NCBI GenBank assembly: GCA_017562135.1
Contig: QEYB01001308.1
Location: forward strand, 1 to 64,000
Length of the DNA: 64,000 bases
Origin: Dipylidium caninum
Lineage: Eukaryota > Platyhelminthes > Cestoda > Cyclophyllidea > Dipylidiidae
Reading direction: 5' to 3'
Below are positions 14,560 to 26,330 of this stretch, piece by piece; within the stretch, counting starts at the first letter, position 1, and each line of letters begins with the position of its first letter. The position numbers and the translations under genes are program-made. The notes beneath the pieces were generated by a model. The model did not search any database and was not told the origin of the DNA. It worked only from the letters and a program-made list of their open reading frames with translations.

Positions 14560-15012
14560 CCTGCCTGGCTTCGCTCGTTCCATTCGCCTCGCCCTGGCAA
14601 ATCGTGTGTCACAACAAATGTTGAGTCATTAACTACGTGGTCTTCCATGAACTTTACAACACCCTTACCGAAATTGTCACCACAACACAGCACATGCCAA
14701 ATTGCATGGCGGATGCTTGTAAAGGGTGACGTGAACGCGCCTTTATTATGATTTTAGCGGACAATAGTGAACAATGAGAAGGTGATATGTAACGCAATCA
14801 GCGAGTCGTCAGTCATTAATAACTAAGGAGAGGTTAAAGCATCACCGTCAGCATGGGCCGCCGATTTTTGTGACTAACCCTTTCGGACACCGGCAACTTC
14901 GGCGCTGATATTGACCAAATGACCAGTTTGGTCCGGAGTAGTGGCCTTCTTCTCACTTTGCCCCGCTTTCTTGCCTTGCCTCTAGCATCGCCGCGACCCG
15001 CCTAACCCTCGA
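14560..15012 (+). repeat. Local repeat unit, first copy
   Basis: The part 14,560-14,760 matches 15,590-15,745 about 1,010 bp downstream in the same orientation. The 16-base GCATGGCGGATGCTTG is identical at 14,704-14,719 and 15,714-15,729, and weaker matches lie upstream (TTAACTACG near 14,628 and 15,638). The part 14,933-15,005 is related to 11,848-11,935. The whole block looks like an eroded repeated unit rather than a gene. Confidence 0.5.
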
Positions 15013-15589
15013 AATTGTTTGTAGCGCCAAAGTGTTTCGTCGCAAAATTGTGACCCCAGCCCATTTAACTTCCAACAATTTGCGGCGACAGATGGCTTTC
15101 TTTGTACCCAGAATTCTCCTGGCCTATGCTTGACGCCTAGAGCCGGATCGGAAGTTGAGTCGCATGTGTCGCAGGTATGTCTGATGCACTACGGGCGCGG
15201 TCGTGCGCATTGCCCGCCTCTACCATTTTGATTTCCCCTTTTACTTGACAGCATGCAGTAGGTGATTCATCAACCACGAAGTTGGCGGTGTACCACAGAT
15301 TCCCAGTTATAATAAGAAGGGGCATCTAATAAAAACGTTGCCTTTCATCGTGTGTGACAGCGCCGTGATTTGGCCTCGACTGCTTGTCGGGCCTCACCGA
15401 GTTGCCGCTTGACAATGAGCCCCGAGCCCCACTCGGAGAAGGCAGAGCGGAGGGCTGCGTAAGGGCATCATACCCGAAAGTGACCTCTTTACCTCCGCCA
15501 TAAAGACAAACCGGTTCTAGCCCTCTTTGCGGGGCCGCTCCAACCTCGACGCTCAAGCTTCACACCACTCTATGCCACCTCGCCCCACC

Positions 15590-15745
15590 TGTCATGTTTC
15601 GGTAAATCGACAGATAGAACAAAAGGTGAGAGTGATTTAACTACGAGTTTTTTCCAGTTACCTCACAAATTCCAAACCCTATCATGTCTCCACAATACAC
15701 CATATATCGATTAGCATGGCGGATGCTTGAAGGAGACTACACGTG
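15590..15745 (+). repeat. Local repeat unit, second copy
   Basis: Diverged partner of 14,560-14,760, sharing the 16-base identical core at 15,714-15,729. Flanking identity is moderate, so the duplication is old. Confidence 0.5.
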
Positions 15746-17834
15746 GCTGCTGCCCTTCTCCTCCTCATCCTCCCAAATTAGACGTGCCCACTGGCTTTAG
15801 CATAGCCTCCGGCTGGCATCTATTCCGCCCCTCAATGGCCGTTTCTAATATGCATGCGTGCTCTCCAATCACCTATGCTGAGGAAATGCCAGCAGCCAGG
15901 CGTTTTCTTTCGCCCCTTCGCCAGTCGGCACTATGGAATAAGCGATGAATGTGGGAACCCTTTATCTTCCTTCCGGCTTCTTTCTTCCACTCATCTCATT
16001 CAAAGGTAGGGAAGCATCTGCATCGTTCGCAAAGGTATGACATCGGTTTTTTCTTAACACCAGAGGGACGTCACGTCGAATGTCGAACTAGTCTGAGGTG
16101 TTCAAGTTGACAAGGGTAGAGAATTGCCTCAGACCAAGAAGAAGGAGATCCAAGTTCAGGAAATGCGATTACAACACCCACCAGGCATCGTCTCTACCTC
16201 GAGGATACAGGAAAAGAAGATTAGAGAAACCGCCCCAGTCATACATCGCTCCGCCACCCTCGCTAACACCACTCTTCCCACCCCACCATTCCCGTATGCC
16301 GTCCCACGCCCTGACGGCCTCGTCGTGCCAAGTCGGATGTCAGAACTAAGGAAGCCCCAACTTCTCACCGTAATACACCAGATGCCACCTTCCAACATTA
16401 AAATCTTCCCGCGATATGAAAAGCGAGGGTAGTTGAAGTTTGTCACGAATCACCGAGGACAGATTGGGCACTCGCCATTGTTAGAGACCTTCGGCAATGC
16501 GAGGAAAGCCCTCGAGACCGGTACACAGAAGAGTTCGCCGACGACCCGAAAGTCCCCTTGCCAACATCGACGAGCCAAACCCTCTTCGGTGATTTGCGAC
16601 TGCATCCCTCAAATTCAAACCAATCTGGGGTGAGTCTTGACTTCCTTCGTATCTGCAATTCTCGTGGCGTCGATTTGACGCATTCGACAGGGATTAGAAC
16701 CCGAGTCGCATACAGGGAAGGCACCCCTGATGCCGCTGTAACTACTAGCGCGGCCACATGTACACCCTGTCTCTGCCTCTGCCAACAAATCCGCAACTAT
16801 TTAACTTGGTCATTGCCCTCCTCTCCGAAGGCCTAACAATCTACGAAGTTGAACGCATAATTGGCCAAAACCAACAAGTAATTAAGCCTACCCCTCTCCA
16901 TGTAGAACATTTCCTCAGCTGAATATTAGCCCAATCAACTAATGCTTATCGCCTATCTGCATCGCTCGGCCAATGCATGTGGACGCGCGTGTATCCCTAG
17001 GCCGACCAACAAGTCACTTCCTTCGGACGTTTTATTAGGTTGTCGCTTTTTGAATGCAAAAGCTTATTTGACGCTTTGCGACTGAGTGTTTGCGTAGAGG
17101 ACAGAAGCTTAAGGCCCTGAAGCTTGACCAGAACGCATTCACACCCCCGATTTGATGGTTTATTTTTTTATAAAACGATGTAGTGGCTTCCCCTTGGGTT
17201 TCATCACCCCGCCCACTAGTTGGCGCAATTGCAGCATTAAGAGTTCCGCCTTAGCCGACCTTGAGAAAATTAGTACTTGCTCTCTATTCGCACGAATTTG
17301 CGCTTGGTTTCACGCATAGTCACGGAGTTGTGTCTGGATCGCCTCAGTTGGCCTGTGGCAGTGACGTTTGTTAGAGATGTTCACAAGAGACGACTGCCTC
17401 CTGAAGCCAATCCAATTTTTCCATGCCTACGTCTAAACCGGCTTACACACTGTGACTGTGGATTTTCACACAAATCCACGCTCTTGCCACACTTATCGAC
17501 TTTCCCATTGAGGTAAAATTTTTTCATTAAACATTTATTGGCAAGACCAAGATGGGAAGTGGGGCAAAGGGGGCATTTGACATCTACGATGCTGATGATG
17601 AATACTGCTACCACATATGAGCGTACATTTCTCGATGAATAGATAAATTAATAGTAAGAGTGGAATCTATGAAGACCTAGATAGCATTCGAATAAGATTA
17701 TTTCGGTCCCCAGGACGCGATTTTATGTGAAAAATCAGAGTCTGATGCTGTAGTCATATGGGGACTTGGCAAGACTTCTGTCTCTCGTGTGGTTTGTATA
17801 CCTTCGACAGTGTCGCTATCCAATTTTCTCAATC
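15746..17834. other. No supported gene
   Basis: Several 60-115-codon frames overlap on opposite strands at 16,100-16,840, none with recognisable composition or domain. A GTGAGT donor-like site at 16,630 has no identifiable partner exon. Confidence 0.35.
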
Positions 17835-18005
17835 ACCTCGGTAATCACTTTCAGCATGTCGCAGACATTCTACACTGAAATCAACGTCGATTTCCTGTAT
17901 ACTGACATTCCTGCAACACAATCACTTGAAGTTGCAGGTTTCTGGTCCTTCAACTCCTCCACTCGCATTAGTCTGACAATGATTTCAAAAAATTCGTGAC
18001 TACAA
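17835..18005 (-). pseudogene. Decayed minus-strand coding relic, copy 2
   Basis: Partner of the relic at 10,215-10,400. Read on the minus strand from about 18,000, it stays open for about 40 codons (starting F-F-E-I-I-V-R-L-M-R-V-E-E-L) before a TAG. That is longer than in the other copy. The shared amino-acid pattern argues for common descent from a coding exon. The protein is not recognised, and neither copy looks functional. Confidence 0.3.
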
Positions 18006-20924
18006 TGAAGTGGAGCCACTTTATAATCAGTAATGTTTCTTAGCTAGCCAAAATGACAACTGTGCAGCAGAGTAAAGGGAAGAAGAGGACGGAGGCTCAT
18101 TCATATCATCTATAAAGTTGAGGTGGCGAGTGGCATTAGGGCCATAAGAATATTTGACCGGTGGCAGACGACCACGTCACGGCGTTACGTATAGCTTTTA
18201 AGTCGTTCTCTGTTGTCCACTTAAATTCCAACAAAGGAGTAACGACGTATTGCATTCTGCAAACATCCGCAATGCGATTTGGCATGCGGTGTATTGCTGT
18301 GTGACGAAAAACATTATGGCGACCAGCTGAGTTTTAGAAGCTGTGGAGTTGGCGGAGGATCACGTCGTTCAAATGAATCTTACCTCATGTTCTGACACTC
18401 CACTTGCCCAGACTGGGCGTGGGTGAAGCGAGGAAGAAGGAAGGAGCAGTTGGCTCCGAATTATATTTTCAAAACGCTGGAAGAAGACGCCCCTACCTAT
18501 CACCGTCGTGTCATTCCACAAACTCCGGCCTCTATCCCCTCGTCAGTGGCATAAACTTAAGTCAGTCTGGCTGAGGCAGAGGCAAGCAAGTCACGCGTCC
18601 TCGTCAGCAGTTGCAGTGAGACCGGAGACCCACTTGGAGAGGGTGAGAGGTGGGTTGGCTGGGAGGATCGCACCTGAATTAGCTGAGACACCGTAAAATG
18701 TTCGTGACAGGTGTGCCACCGTGCGCCCGTTCATCTGTGGGTCCCCACCTCGGCAGGGAATACAGCGTTGCTAAATACCTCTCAACCTTTCTTCCACCAC
18801 TCGGCTTACCACGATGTGGCGTGTGGCACGAATGACGCTGAGCAAAGTAGGCCAAAGCGGGGCTGGTCGGGTCGTGACGTGAAAGAGATGGGTATAGTTC
18901 TTTTGCCAAGGTGGAGGGAGGAGAAGCCCCGTGTTAACCCTTCATGACATCCAACCACCTCCGATCTGTTACACGCAAACAGCGGCATTAACATGTGGCA
19001 ATCCTCCGAACTCGTCCATCTCATCACTGCGATGGGATTTACGAGATAGAGACGAGAGGCAGTCACCGAGAAGATGCAAAGCACCCCTTCTCTTTATCCA
19101 TTTATTTCTTCAGGTGACCACTGCGATTGTTGGACCTACATGGACTTCGACATTTTCCGTATCTCTGGAGATACGCTACACGAACCGTTTCAGTGCCAGG
19201 TGTTGTTGTTTCCAGTGATGTGTGTTTCGCTCACGTACTTGAATGCACTTCGTTGCAGTTGACGTTGCACAGTTCAAAGGACATCCATGAGTGTCAATCG
19301 CGAAAGAAGCGGGAGATCACTAGAAGAGCTGTAAGGCCAGAGCGAGAGAGGCAACTCGCGAAATTTTCCTCGCGCAATGCTCCTTATTCACATCGGGCAC
19401 ACAAATATTAGCGCAGCATTCAAAAGAGCCGGTCATCATGCGGCGCACAGCAGTACTTAGGTATAGCCACATCGCCACTTCGCGCTGTGTTTACCGTTTC
19501 GTCAGCACAAAGATATACGAAAGCGTCAATCTTCGCAGCCACTGGCGTGGCAACGGCATGCGAATACAGGGTGGCTTGCAAGGTAGGCTTTTCACTTGCA
19601 ACGAAAGAGGCGAACAAACAAAGAGGAGAGGGTGTAAAAGGTAGTTCATTTACGCCGAAATTAGAGAAGATTCATTTGCGTCGAGGGAAGAGAGAGGAGT
19701 GGGACTATCATCAGAAATGGAGGAAGGACCTTCACCCCCGAGAACACACTAGAGTGAAGAACGACTGACTCTCGCCTGTCACACGACTAAATGTTGGGTC
19801 TACGGGTGTAACTGTCATCCCCATCAGGGAGCCATGGAGCGATCATAGACGCTGAACATTTCACACCATCCGTCTGCCTCGACTCCCACCACCACGCCTC
19901 CGACTACTTCACCTACTTCTCTGCGACATAGTGCTGACGTCAACTGAACCCCCTCAAACGTGGGTGAATGTGTGGACGCGATCCACTTTGCCCGTACACC
20001 TCATTCTGCAGGACAGTTGCTCCAAGGAGAAGAACAACCTCTGTGCCAACGCATTGTTAACTGACTCCCGAAAAATCTATGGTCGCATTTCATTAAGTGT
20101 CGTTAGTAATTGCCCATTTCCGGCTCCGGCTCTGCCTCCTCCCCACAGCTGATCACAAAGTTGTGAAGCCGAGCTTCTAGCTTTGCAACCAAGACGAGAT
20201 TGACTACTGTGAAAGACGCATTGAGTCTAGAATGTGGTCACCTGATGTGCGTGTTGGTGGAGTGAAGGAGGCGGAAGGGACAAAGCGGAGATATTCGTCG
20301 AATTTGAGGAAAGAGTGAACGCAATCTCGCTGTCTAGCTGGAAATGAGGCTATGAAGAAGGGAACGGATGAGTGCTTAACAATGTTAACCTGCTCAAGGC
20401 CCAGGGCAAACGACTCCGCCTTCCCAAGAAAGGTACCAGGATTGGCACAGATGTAGTGCTAGCTCTTTGCGTGCCGCAGTCTTCCAAGTCTACATGGAGA
20501 CAATGTGCTCTGCAGAGCGATTTGGCAGCCACCACGAGACAGCCTACTGCAAAAGCCGTGTTGTACCAAGAATGTGGTTGAATCACTTCTTCAACTTATA
20601 CTTCAATTCAGCGTATTTGGTCCCCTCCGTCAACGCTGTCCAATATGCTTTAGTCTATCGCCTTCACTTCTGCCCATGTAATAAGTGACAAGCGGAGTTT
20701 TCAATCGAGGTGACGTCAGCCGTGAATGAAACTCATCCCAGTGGACAAGTGATCTCGTCAAGGAACAGACTGCTGGAAGATGACGACTGGTCTCAACTCT
20801 CTGCATAATCAAGTGCCGCTCCTGCGTGCAGCCTGAGCAGCAGTCAAAAGAAGCTGCTCGACATTTGCACCTATCAAAGGCTCCGTCATGAGGATTCCCT
20901 TCACTCCGACCATGAAGGCGCTGC
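18006..20924. other. No supported gene; one isolated exon-like stretch
   Basis: Mostly featureless. A pyrimidine-rich acceptor ends at 19,113 and opens a 49-codon frame (phase 1) to a TGA at 19,260-19,262. It includes D-H-C-D-C-W-T-Y-M-D-F-D-I-F and F-Q-C-Q. No compatible upstream exon was found, so this is not called as a gene. Confidence 0.3.
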
Positions 20925-21990
20925 AGGTTATACATTTCATTGAGTCGTATCATGCTGTAGTCTGTGCCCAATGAGGTGTAAGTGCTAACTACGGATGGGT
21001 AATTGGAAGTAGAGAGATCACTGCCTGTGCAGTCTCCACTCCACTATTACCGTCTCGACACACCACTGGCCATTTCTCTCTGCATCAAAGACGTCGGAAA
21101 GGAAGGCTTCATTGAAGACTACAACCGAGAAGGAAATTCGTGATCGACTTTCTGTGCCAAAGAGTCGTGATGGAAAACTCACTGAAGTGAATGTTGAGCG
21201 GAGAAGCTTTCCTCCTCTGGAGAAGAGCAGCGACAGTCTTAGTCTGCCAAGTGTCTAAATGAGGAGAGGCGCAACCCTCGTCCCTTCAATTCAACATTCC
21301 ACACGGTATCGGATCAGTCCCGTTCCCATGTCGTTTTGCCGCAGGCGAGTGAGGTCGTCTCTCTCACTGTTCTGAAGGAGCGTTGTGTCCGATTCTATCA
21401 CTGCCCTTCGTCCACTGCACATAGGAACGGTAAGATGCAGTTTAGCAATTCTCTCACGAATGCCGAAGAATGGATCCACCTGGCCGAAAATGGAAGGAGA
21501 TTTGTAGATGTGAAAGATATGTTCTTCTTCTCCACTGTCACACCACACTAGTAAGAGTATCGCAGTCCGTTCTCCCTGCACAGCCTCGTTATCGTGCTGG
21601 TTTGCCTCATCAGAGTCAGAGCCCATTTGGGTGGAGAGGAAGAGAGAGAGAGAGAGAGAGAGAATCAATGGTCGCTATATTTCCTTTGAGTCGGACGTGA
21701 AATGACGCCTGTGGTGAGGCGTGCCGTATGTTTGACATCAACTCCTAGCCTCCGACTACCTCTCTGCATCTCCTCAATCCGATGACGGCGATTGTGACGG
21801 GAAGGGTATCTTCAAAGCTGACGTAGAGTTCACTTCAACCCACCTCCCTTCCAACAGTCTTGAGGCAGACTTCATTAAAATTCCCATTGACAACCACATG
21901 CTATCCACTTCAACATCAGGCAACCAATGCGAATCGTGGGATTCTTTGGTTTCGCATCGGACTAACCGTCTTCCTAACTGTCGCTGCGAC
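20925..21990 (+). pseudogene. Decayed exon-containing duplicate, copy A
   Basis: Colinear with 25,640-26,330. The core reads V-E-R-S-L-P-V-Q-S-P-L-H from 21,009 and continues L-C-I-K-D-V-G-K-E-G-F-I-E-D-Y. It is aligned codon for codon with copy B, whose residues at the same columns are S-E-K-S-L-A-V-Q-P-P-L-Y and L-C-I-R-D-V-V-K-Q-G-L-I-E. Here the upstream frame is closed by TAA at 20,979 and 21,000, where copy B has GAA and TCG codons. It also ends at TGA 21,141, after which a shifted frame reads D-R-L-S-V-P-K, again matching copy B. Further matches lie near 21,299-21,350 and 21,900-21,930. I do not recognise the protein. The two copies look independently broken. Confidence 0.45.
21641..21663. 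repeat. (AG)n microsatellite
   Basis: An uninterrupted AG dinucleotide run of about 11.5 units inside copy A of the duplicated relic. It is absent from copy B, so it expanded or was gained after the duplication. Confidence 0.9.
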
Positions 21991-23367
21991 GGTTATTTTC
22001 TCGAAATCATTTTATTCGGGTAGTGACTGCATGTGAAATAAGAAGGCATCGAGCACATCACATATGCAGGACGCAATCCCAAGAAAATGACCGTCTGTCG
22101 GGCGTGAGCCCTGACTGCATGCAGTTCATCCACCTTTCTCCTTGGAGTTGGAGAAGGACACGGTTCAATCCAGAGACTACGTAAAAAAGAACGAAAAAAG
22201 GAGCGCCACTCGCGGAGCCCACTTGGTCCAATGGAGGGAAGCCATGCGACAAGGCCTTAAATAGGCCTACACCTCGGGCAGTTTCTTTTGGCTGCAGCTT
22301 TAACTGTCTAGACAAGCAGGCGCTTGACAGTGCAGAGAATGGATGCCAGCTTTCAGTTATTGCGGACTGTTTTCTCCTCCTCATCATCGTCGTCTCAGTC
22401 AGCCGTAGAGGCGAGGTTTTTGGCTGGACATGACTTCAGGGGTTATTGAGCTGTCCGTGACATCGAAGGACACTAAAGATCAGCTGTCCACATCATGGGC
22501 CGGAGGAATGTCTAGAGGGAAATGATGGGTTGTCAATGCTAACAGCTGTCGGAGGAGGCCATTGCTCACTGTGGATGTGCGTACGTACCGTTGGTGTCGA
22601 ACCATGTCAGCGTTTATGAAATCGCTGGTGTTCGATGAATGATAGTGAGAAGCCGGACGGCTAAGAGCCACTCAGCAGGCGACCTTCAGCATGACCACAA
22701 AATAAGCGCGTGACACGGGCCAGAGGGCGGTTGGAGGTTGGAGGAGGGGGATGCTCATTAATTGACGAGTGAAAACTCCTTCGTAGTGTTTTTGGGTTCC
22801 TATTTTCCTCGAGCCTGAAGACGCTGACGAGGAATCTGGCCGTATTCCGCTTGGTCTACGACCTTACGACAATAATCCCGATACCACGTCATCCTCACCC
22901 TATCCTGCATGATGAATCTGGTTGAGGTGACGGCCATCCATTGAACGTTGGGCTATTCCATCTACTTCCTACTTCCCATCCACCCCGATGCCCCATAATC
23001 CCTTACACTATCGCAGTCTACACGAGGTAGACCGCTCTGAGGCTCTTGTCGGTGAGTAATCGCATAGAATTGCATGTTCCCTCTCGACTTCTTTACGACG
23101 TTTATTGAATTCAGCACCATCAAGTGTGATTTTTGCGGTCCTGGTTAGTGTCTAACCAACTGCAATCGGACCTCGCGCTGATTGGTTCACACACCATCGT
23201 GCGATATTTTGCGTTTGAAGAGGCTCAATCAAGAGAGCACAGGATCTCCCTTCACTGCCCCTGACAGAGTGGACATTCGATAAGCTCCCGCAAGGGCTGA
23301 CAGTGTGGTTACCTTATACATTTACATGATGATAATAAAGCCAAAATTATGAAATTTGGTGTTGCAG
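21991..23367. other. No supported gene
   Basis: No intact gene seen. Near 23,072-23,145 a short open stretch reads F-F-T-T-F-I-E-F-S-T-I-K-C-D-F-C-G-P and ends at a GTTAGT donor-like site. The aromatic-C-x-x-C pattern is loosely like the start of a C1-type zinc finger, but the rest of such a domain is not visible. Confidence 0.3.
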
Positions 23368-23757
23368 TTCAGTGACGCTTGTCATAATTCAGCAAAGTGG
23401 AGAGCAATCAGTTAGACTCCCCACGAAACCTGCTGCAAACTCGGCCGATCTACTGATTGTTGACTTGGAACAATCGGCAACATTGACAACCGATCCCTTC
23501 TGTCGTACGTTCTTCTGCCCCACAATGTGGACATTGATGACCACATCTCGTCTCTATCGTCCCTGGATGTTGTGGACAACTCCATAAGCTCTGAAGCCAC
23601 TCCCAGCCGAAACCTCGCCTCCACGGGCAACGACGAAGACGACGTGGACGCCGCGGACAATAAGAAGGAGGAGGAAATAGACGAAATAACTGAGAGAAAC
23701 ATCAGCGATGTTGTTTACCTTCGGAGTGCAGCGATTCATGCTGCTGCTCCTGCATGA
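23368..23757 (+). pseudogene. Frameshifted C-terminal exon, acidic tail; function unknown
   Basis: After an acceptor-like GTTGCAG ending at 23,367, one frame reads S-V-T-L-V-I-I-Q-Q-S-G-E and later S-A-D-L-L-I-V-D-L-E-Q-S-A. The reading then has to shift into another frame, open from 23,471, which gives N-I-D-N-R-S-L-L-S-Y-V-L-L-P-H and an acidic, Lys/Glu-rich stretch (D-E-D-D-V-D-A-A-D-N-K-K-E-E-E) before TGA at 23,755-23,757. No AG lies between 23,471 and about 23,580, so an intron does not easily explain the shift. A deletion, an insertion or a base error would. Composition is clearly more protein-like than surrounding frames. Family unknown. It may be the last exon of a dead gene. Confidence 0.4.
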
Positions 23758-25639
23758 AAGAAGAGTTGACTCTCAAGCGGAGGTGAATCACTACCATGAA
23801 CACAGGGGGTTAATCTCATCGACTTCATGCTGAGAATTATGGAGGCTCTGGAAAAAAAGCATCATCAAATTGCATGGACGCAATAGGCGAGGAAATATGA
23901 TATCCCACAGACATTTTGACTACGGTTTGATTTGTTTTCGGATTTATTTTGAGAGGCCTTTACTGGTGTAGAATTGGTGTTGGAGGGAGCGCCTTTGCAA
24001 TTGGACATGGAGGCAGCCGCAAATGGAAAACCAAATATACAAGGAAATTACAAGCCCAGCGCCGTGAGGGCGATAAAAAAACCGTAACAAGGTGGTTCGT
24101 TAGAAGTAAAGTAGCGAAAAGCAGAGCCAGGAGTCTGGATGACCTTGTTAGCGGCCTGTTGCTCGGTCGTGCGTAAACCTCACCGACCTCGTGCGCTACG
24201 CGCCACCTGCAGCAAGGGTCACTGTGGAGCAGGACTGCTTCGAATGCCAGGATGTCGTCGCCTTCATGGTTAACGCGATATAATTCTGATGTTTGAGATC
24301 TCGATGGCGGCATTTTTTCCTTTCTTGCTTTCGAATAAATTCACAGCAGTAGAAAAGGCGTCTGTGGCATTTTTTCACTTTCAGTGTCGTAATTGGCGTG
24401 TTTCCCCACCCCGCTTCGGAGGGTGAGAGCCTTTCAGCCACATTTGCGTTTATTTCAAGACTTCAGACTGATGCGTTCATTCTCCACTCTGGACAGTTCA
24501 TCGGATACAATTAGGGCTCCCGGTGGTGATCAGTGATTACCCCACAAATGTTCTCTCTGCGTCCTCACACCAGGCGCCGGTGTAGGCCTTGTGCCTGGTG
24601 GGGTACCTGATGCTCACTAATTCCGTTTTGACGTCAAAAAACGCATTGAAACCTCGGAAATACTTAGGAGAAATTGGTGCCCTCCTCCTGCCTCTCTCCT
24701 TGGTGGTTATGCGGGGGACTGAGAGTGATGCCTTACTTAGTTAAGACGCGACTTGCATCAGAGCGCAGGTGGGTTTTAGCCACGACCTGACATCTCACCG
24801 GGAATGTGGTGCACAGATGGGCAGTGATATAATTTCGACCAGCTTCTTCGCTACTTCATCTCATCAAGCGGATTTGAGCTCCACTGTTTGTACTAGTTTG
24901 ACGTGCCTTTTTCTTCTTACAAAACCCATGAAATAGGTGTTACATGGAAGTAAAGTCGCACAGGGCGGTTGCGCTTCTTTGAATGTACATTTAACGAGAT
25001 CTACATTACTTCTGTTAGGCGACACTGATATTACACGAAATTTAGCCGAAAATTATTATCAATCTAAAAAAGTTCCGTCTCTCCCCATTTCCACCTCGTG
25101 ACACACAGTGACGCTCGCACATGGATGATGCACCACATGTACTGTAAAAGCGCATGTCCTCGCTCCTGCTGCACTTATTTTGCCAAAACAAATATATGAG
25201 GCAGAGTGTTGAGCTAAGCAGGCGGAATGGGAGGAGAAGGAGGAAATGAGCAAACGAAGAAGAATAAATGAGTCAAAACCCGTTGTAGTTGACACAGCTG
25301 AGTAGAATGATAATTGCCCAATTCCTTCGTCTTTCCACCCATATTGCAAGAATTTGTTCTCCCCTTCTCCTTCTGTTTGCCACACGTGAGATTTTGGCTC
25401 ATGACCTGAAAATCACGAGTGCGAGAGGAAGATAGGGAGTGCGCACTGAATGGGAAAATCGGGGCAAACGGTCTTGGCGGCTTGTGGACGAGTAGATTGG
25501 GGAGAATGGCGGTGGGAAGCAGAGGTCCTATGTGCCTGCTGCTACTATTAACATGTTTGCATTCCCATCTGCTGAGGCCTTCGGGCCTTGTCGCCCAACT
25601 TTCCCGCAATTTGTTAAGAGCATGACCCACGTGGAAGAC
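23758..25639. other. No supported gene
   Basis: Nothing beyond short overlapping frames. A motif near 24,084 (CGTAACAAGGTGGTTCG) faintly recalls the 3' end of small-subunit rRNA, but the surrounding sequence does not. Confidence 0.4.
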
Positions 25640-26330
25640 CCTGGAAACGGTACTCTTCATTCCGTTGTATCACGCCGCATTCTGTGCTTACTGGTGCGGA
25701 AGTGCTGGCTGAAGCGGATTTGTCGGACTCAGAGAAATCACTGGCTGTGCAGCCTCCACTCTACCCCCGCTGCCTGGACGCAGCAATGGTGATTCCTCTC
25801 TGCATCAGGGACGTCGTAAAGCAAGGTCTCATTGAGTGACCGACCTTCTGTGCCCAAGAGATCTGAAGAAAAAGCACGGCTTTCCAACCTGGCACAGAAT
25901 ATTGGCTTCCTTCATGCCTGCAATTGTTACTTCGCAGATCTCGAAAATGAAACTAGTCCTATCATATTTCTGACCATTTTGTACATTCAACGGAGAAGAA
26001 GCCCAAGTGTTAGTGTCCGAAGTGCCGGCTTAACGAGAGGCGGAATCTACTTCTCTTCACTCGAACAGTCCCCTTGAACCAATGACTTGAACTTTACACA
26101 CGGTAACACATGAGCAGCGCTTTCATGATGCTGCGAGTTCGTCTTGCCGCAAGAGAGAGGCAAGAGAGCACGGGATAACGCTGATGTGGGCTACTGGGGG
26201 AGTGGCTGGGGAAATTTGCGACCACTAATTTCGATGATGAATGTGGTTCTTATCAAACAGCTCTCACTTCAGTATGTTATCTACTTCAACAGCAAGTAAA
26301 CGTCCCCTGAACTGTCGCTTGGAGTAACTA
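25640..26330 (+). pseudogene. Decayed exon-containing duplicate, copy B
   Basis: Partner of 20,925-21,990. The frame from 25,684 is open for 51 codons to TGA at 25,837. It contains E-V-L-A-E-A-D-L-S-D-S-E-K-S-L and L-C-I-R-D-V-V-K-Q-G-L-I-E. Copy A runs on (D-Y) where this copy stops. The homologous continuation D-R-P-S-V-P-K appears in a shifted frame just after the stop. A preceding stretch (I-N-M-F-A-F-P-S-A-E-A-F-G) in another frame also looks protein-like. Later blocks at 26,098-26,155 and 26,268-26,325 match copy A with shorter spacing, so copy A carries extra sequence there. Not recognised. Confidence 0.45.

Noticed and set aside
23072..23145. C1-type zinc finger start (F-x-T-x-F ... 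C-D-F-C-G)
   Set aside because: Only one C-x-x-C is visible. The later His and Cys ligands are missing, so the likeness is too weak for a call.
24036..24110. Possible small-subunit rRNA 3' end (CGTAACAAGG)
   Set aside because: Only about ten bases match. The flanking sequence has no rRNA helix or conserved continuation.
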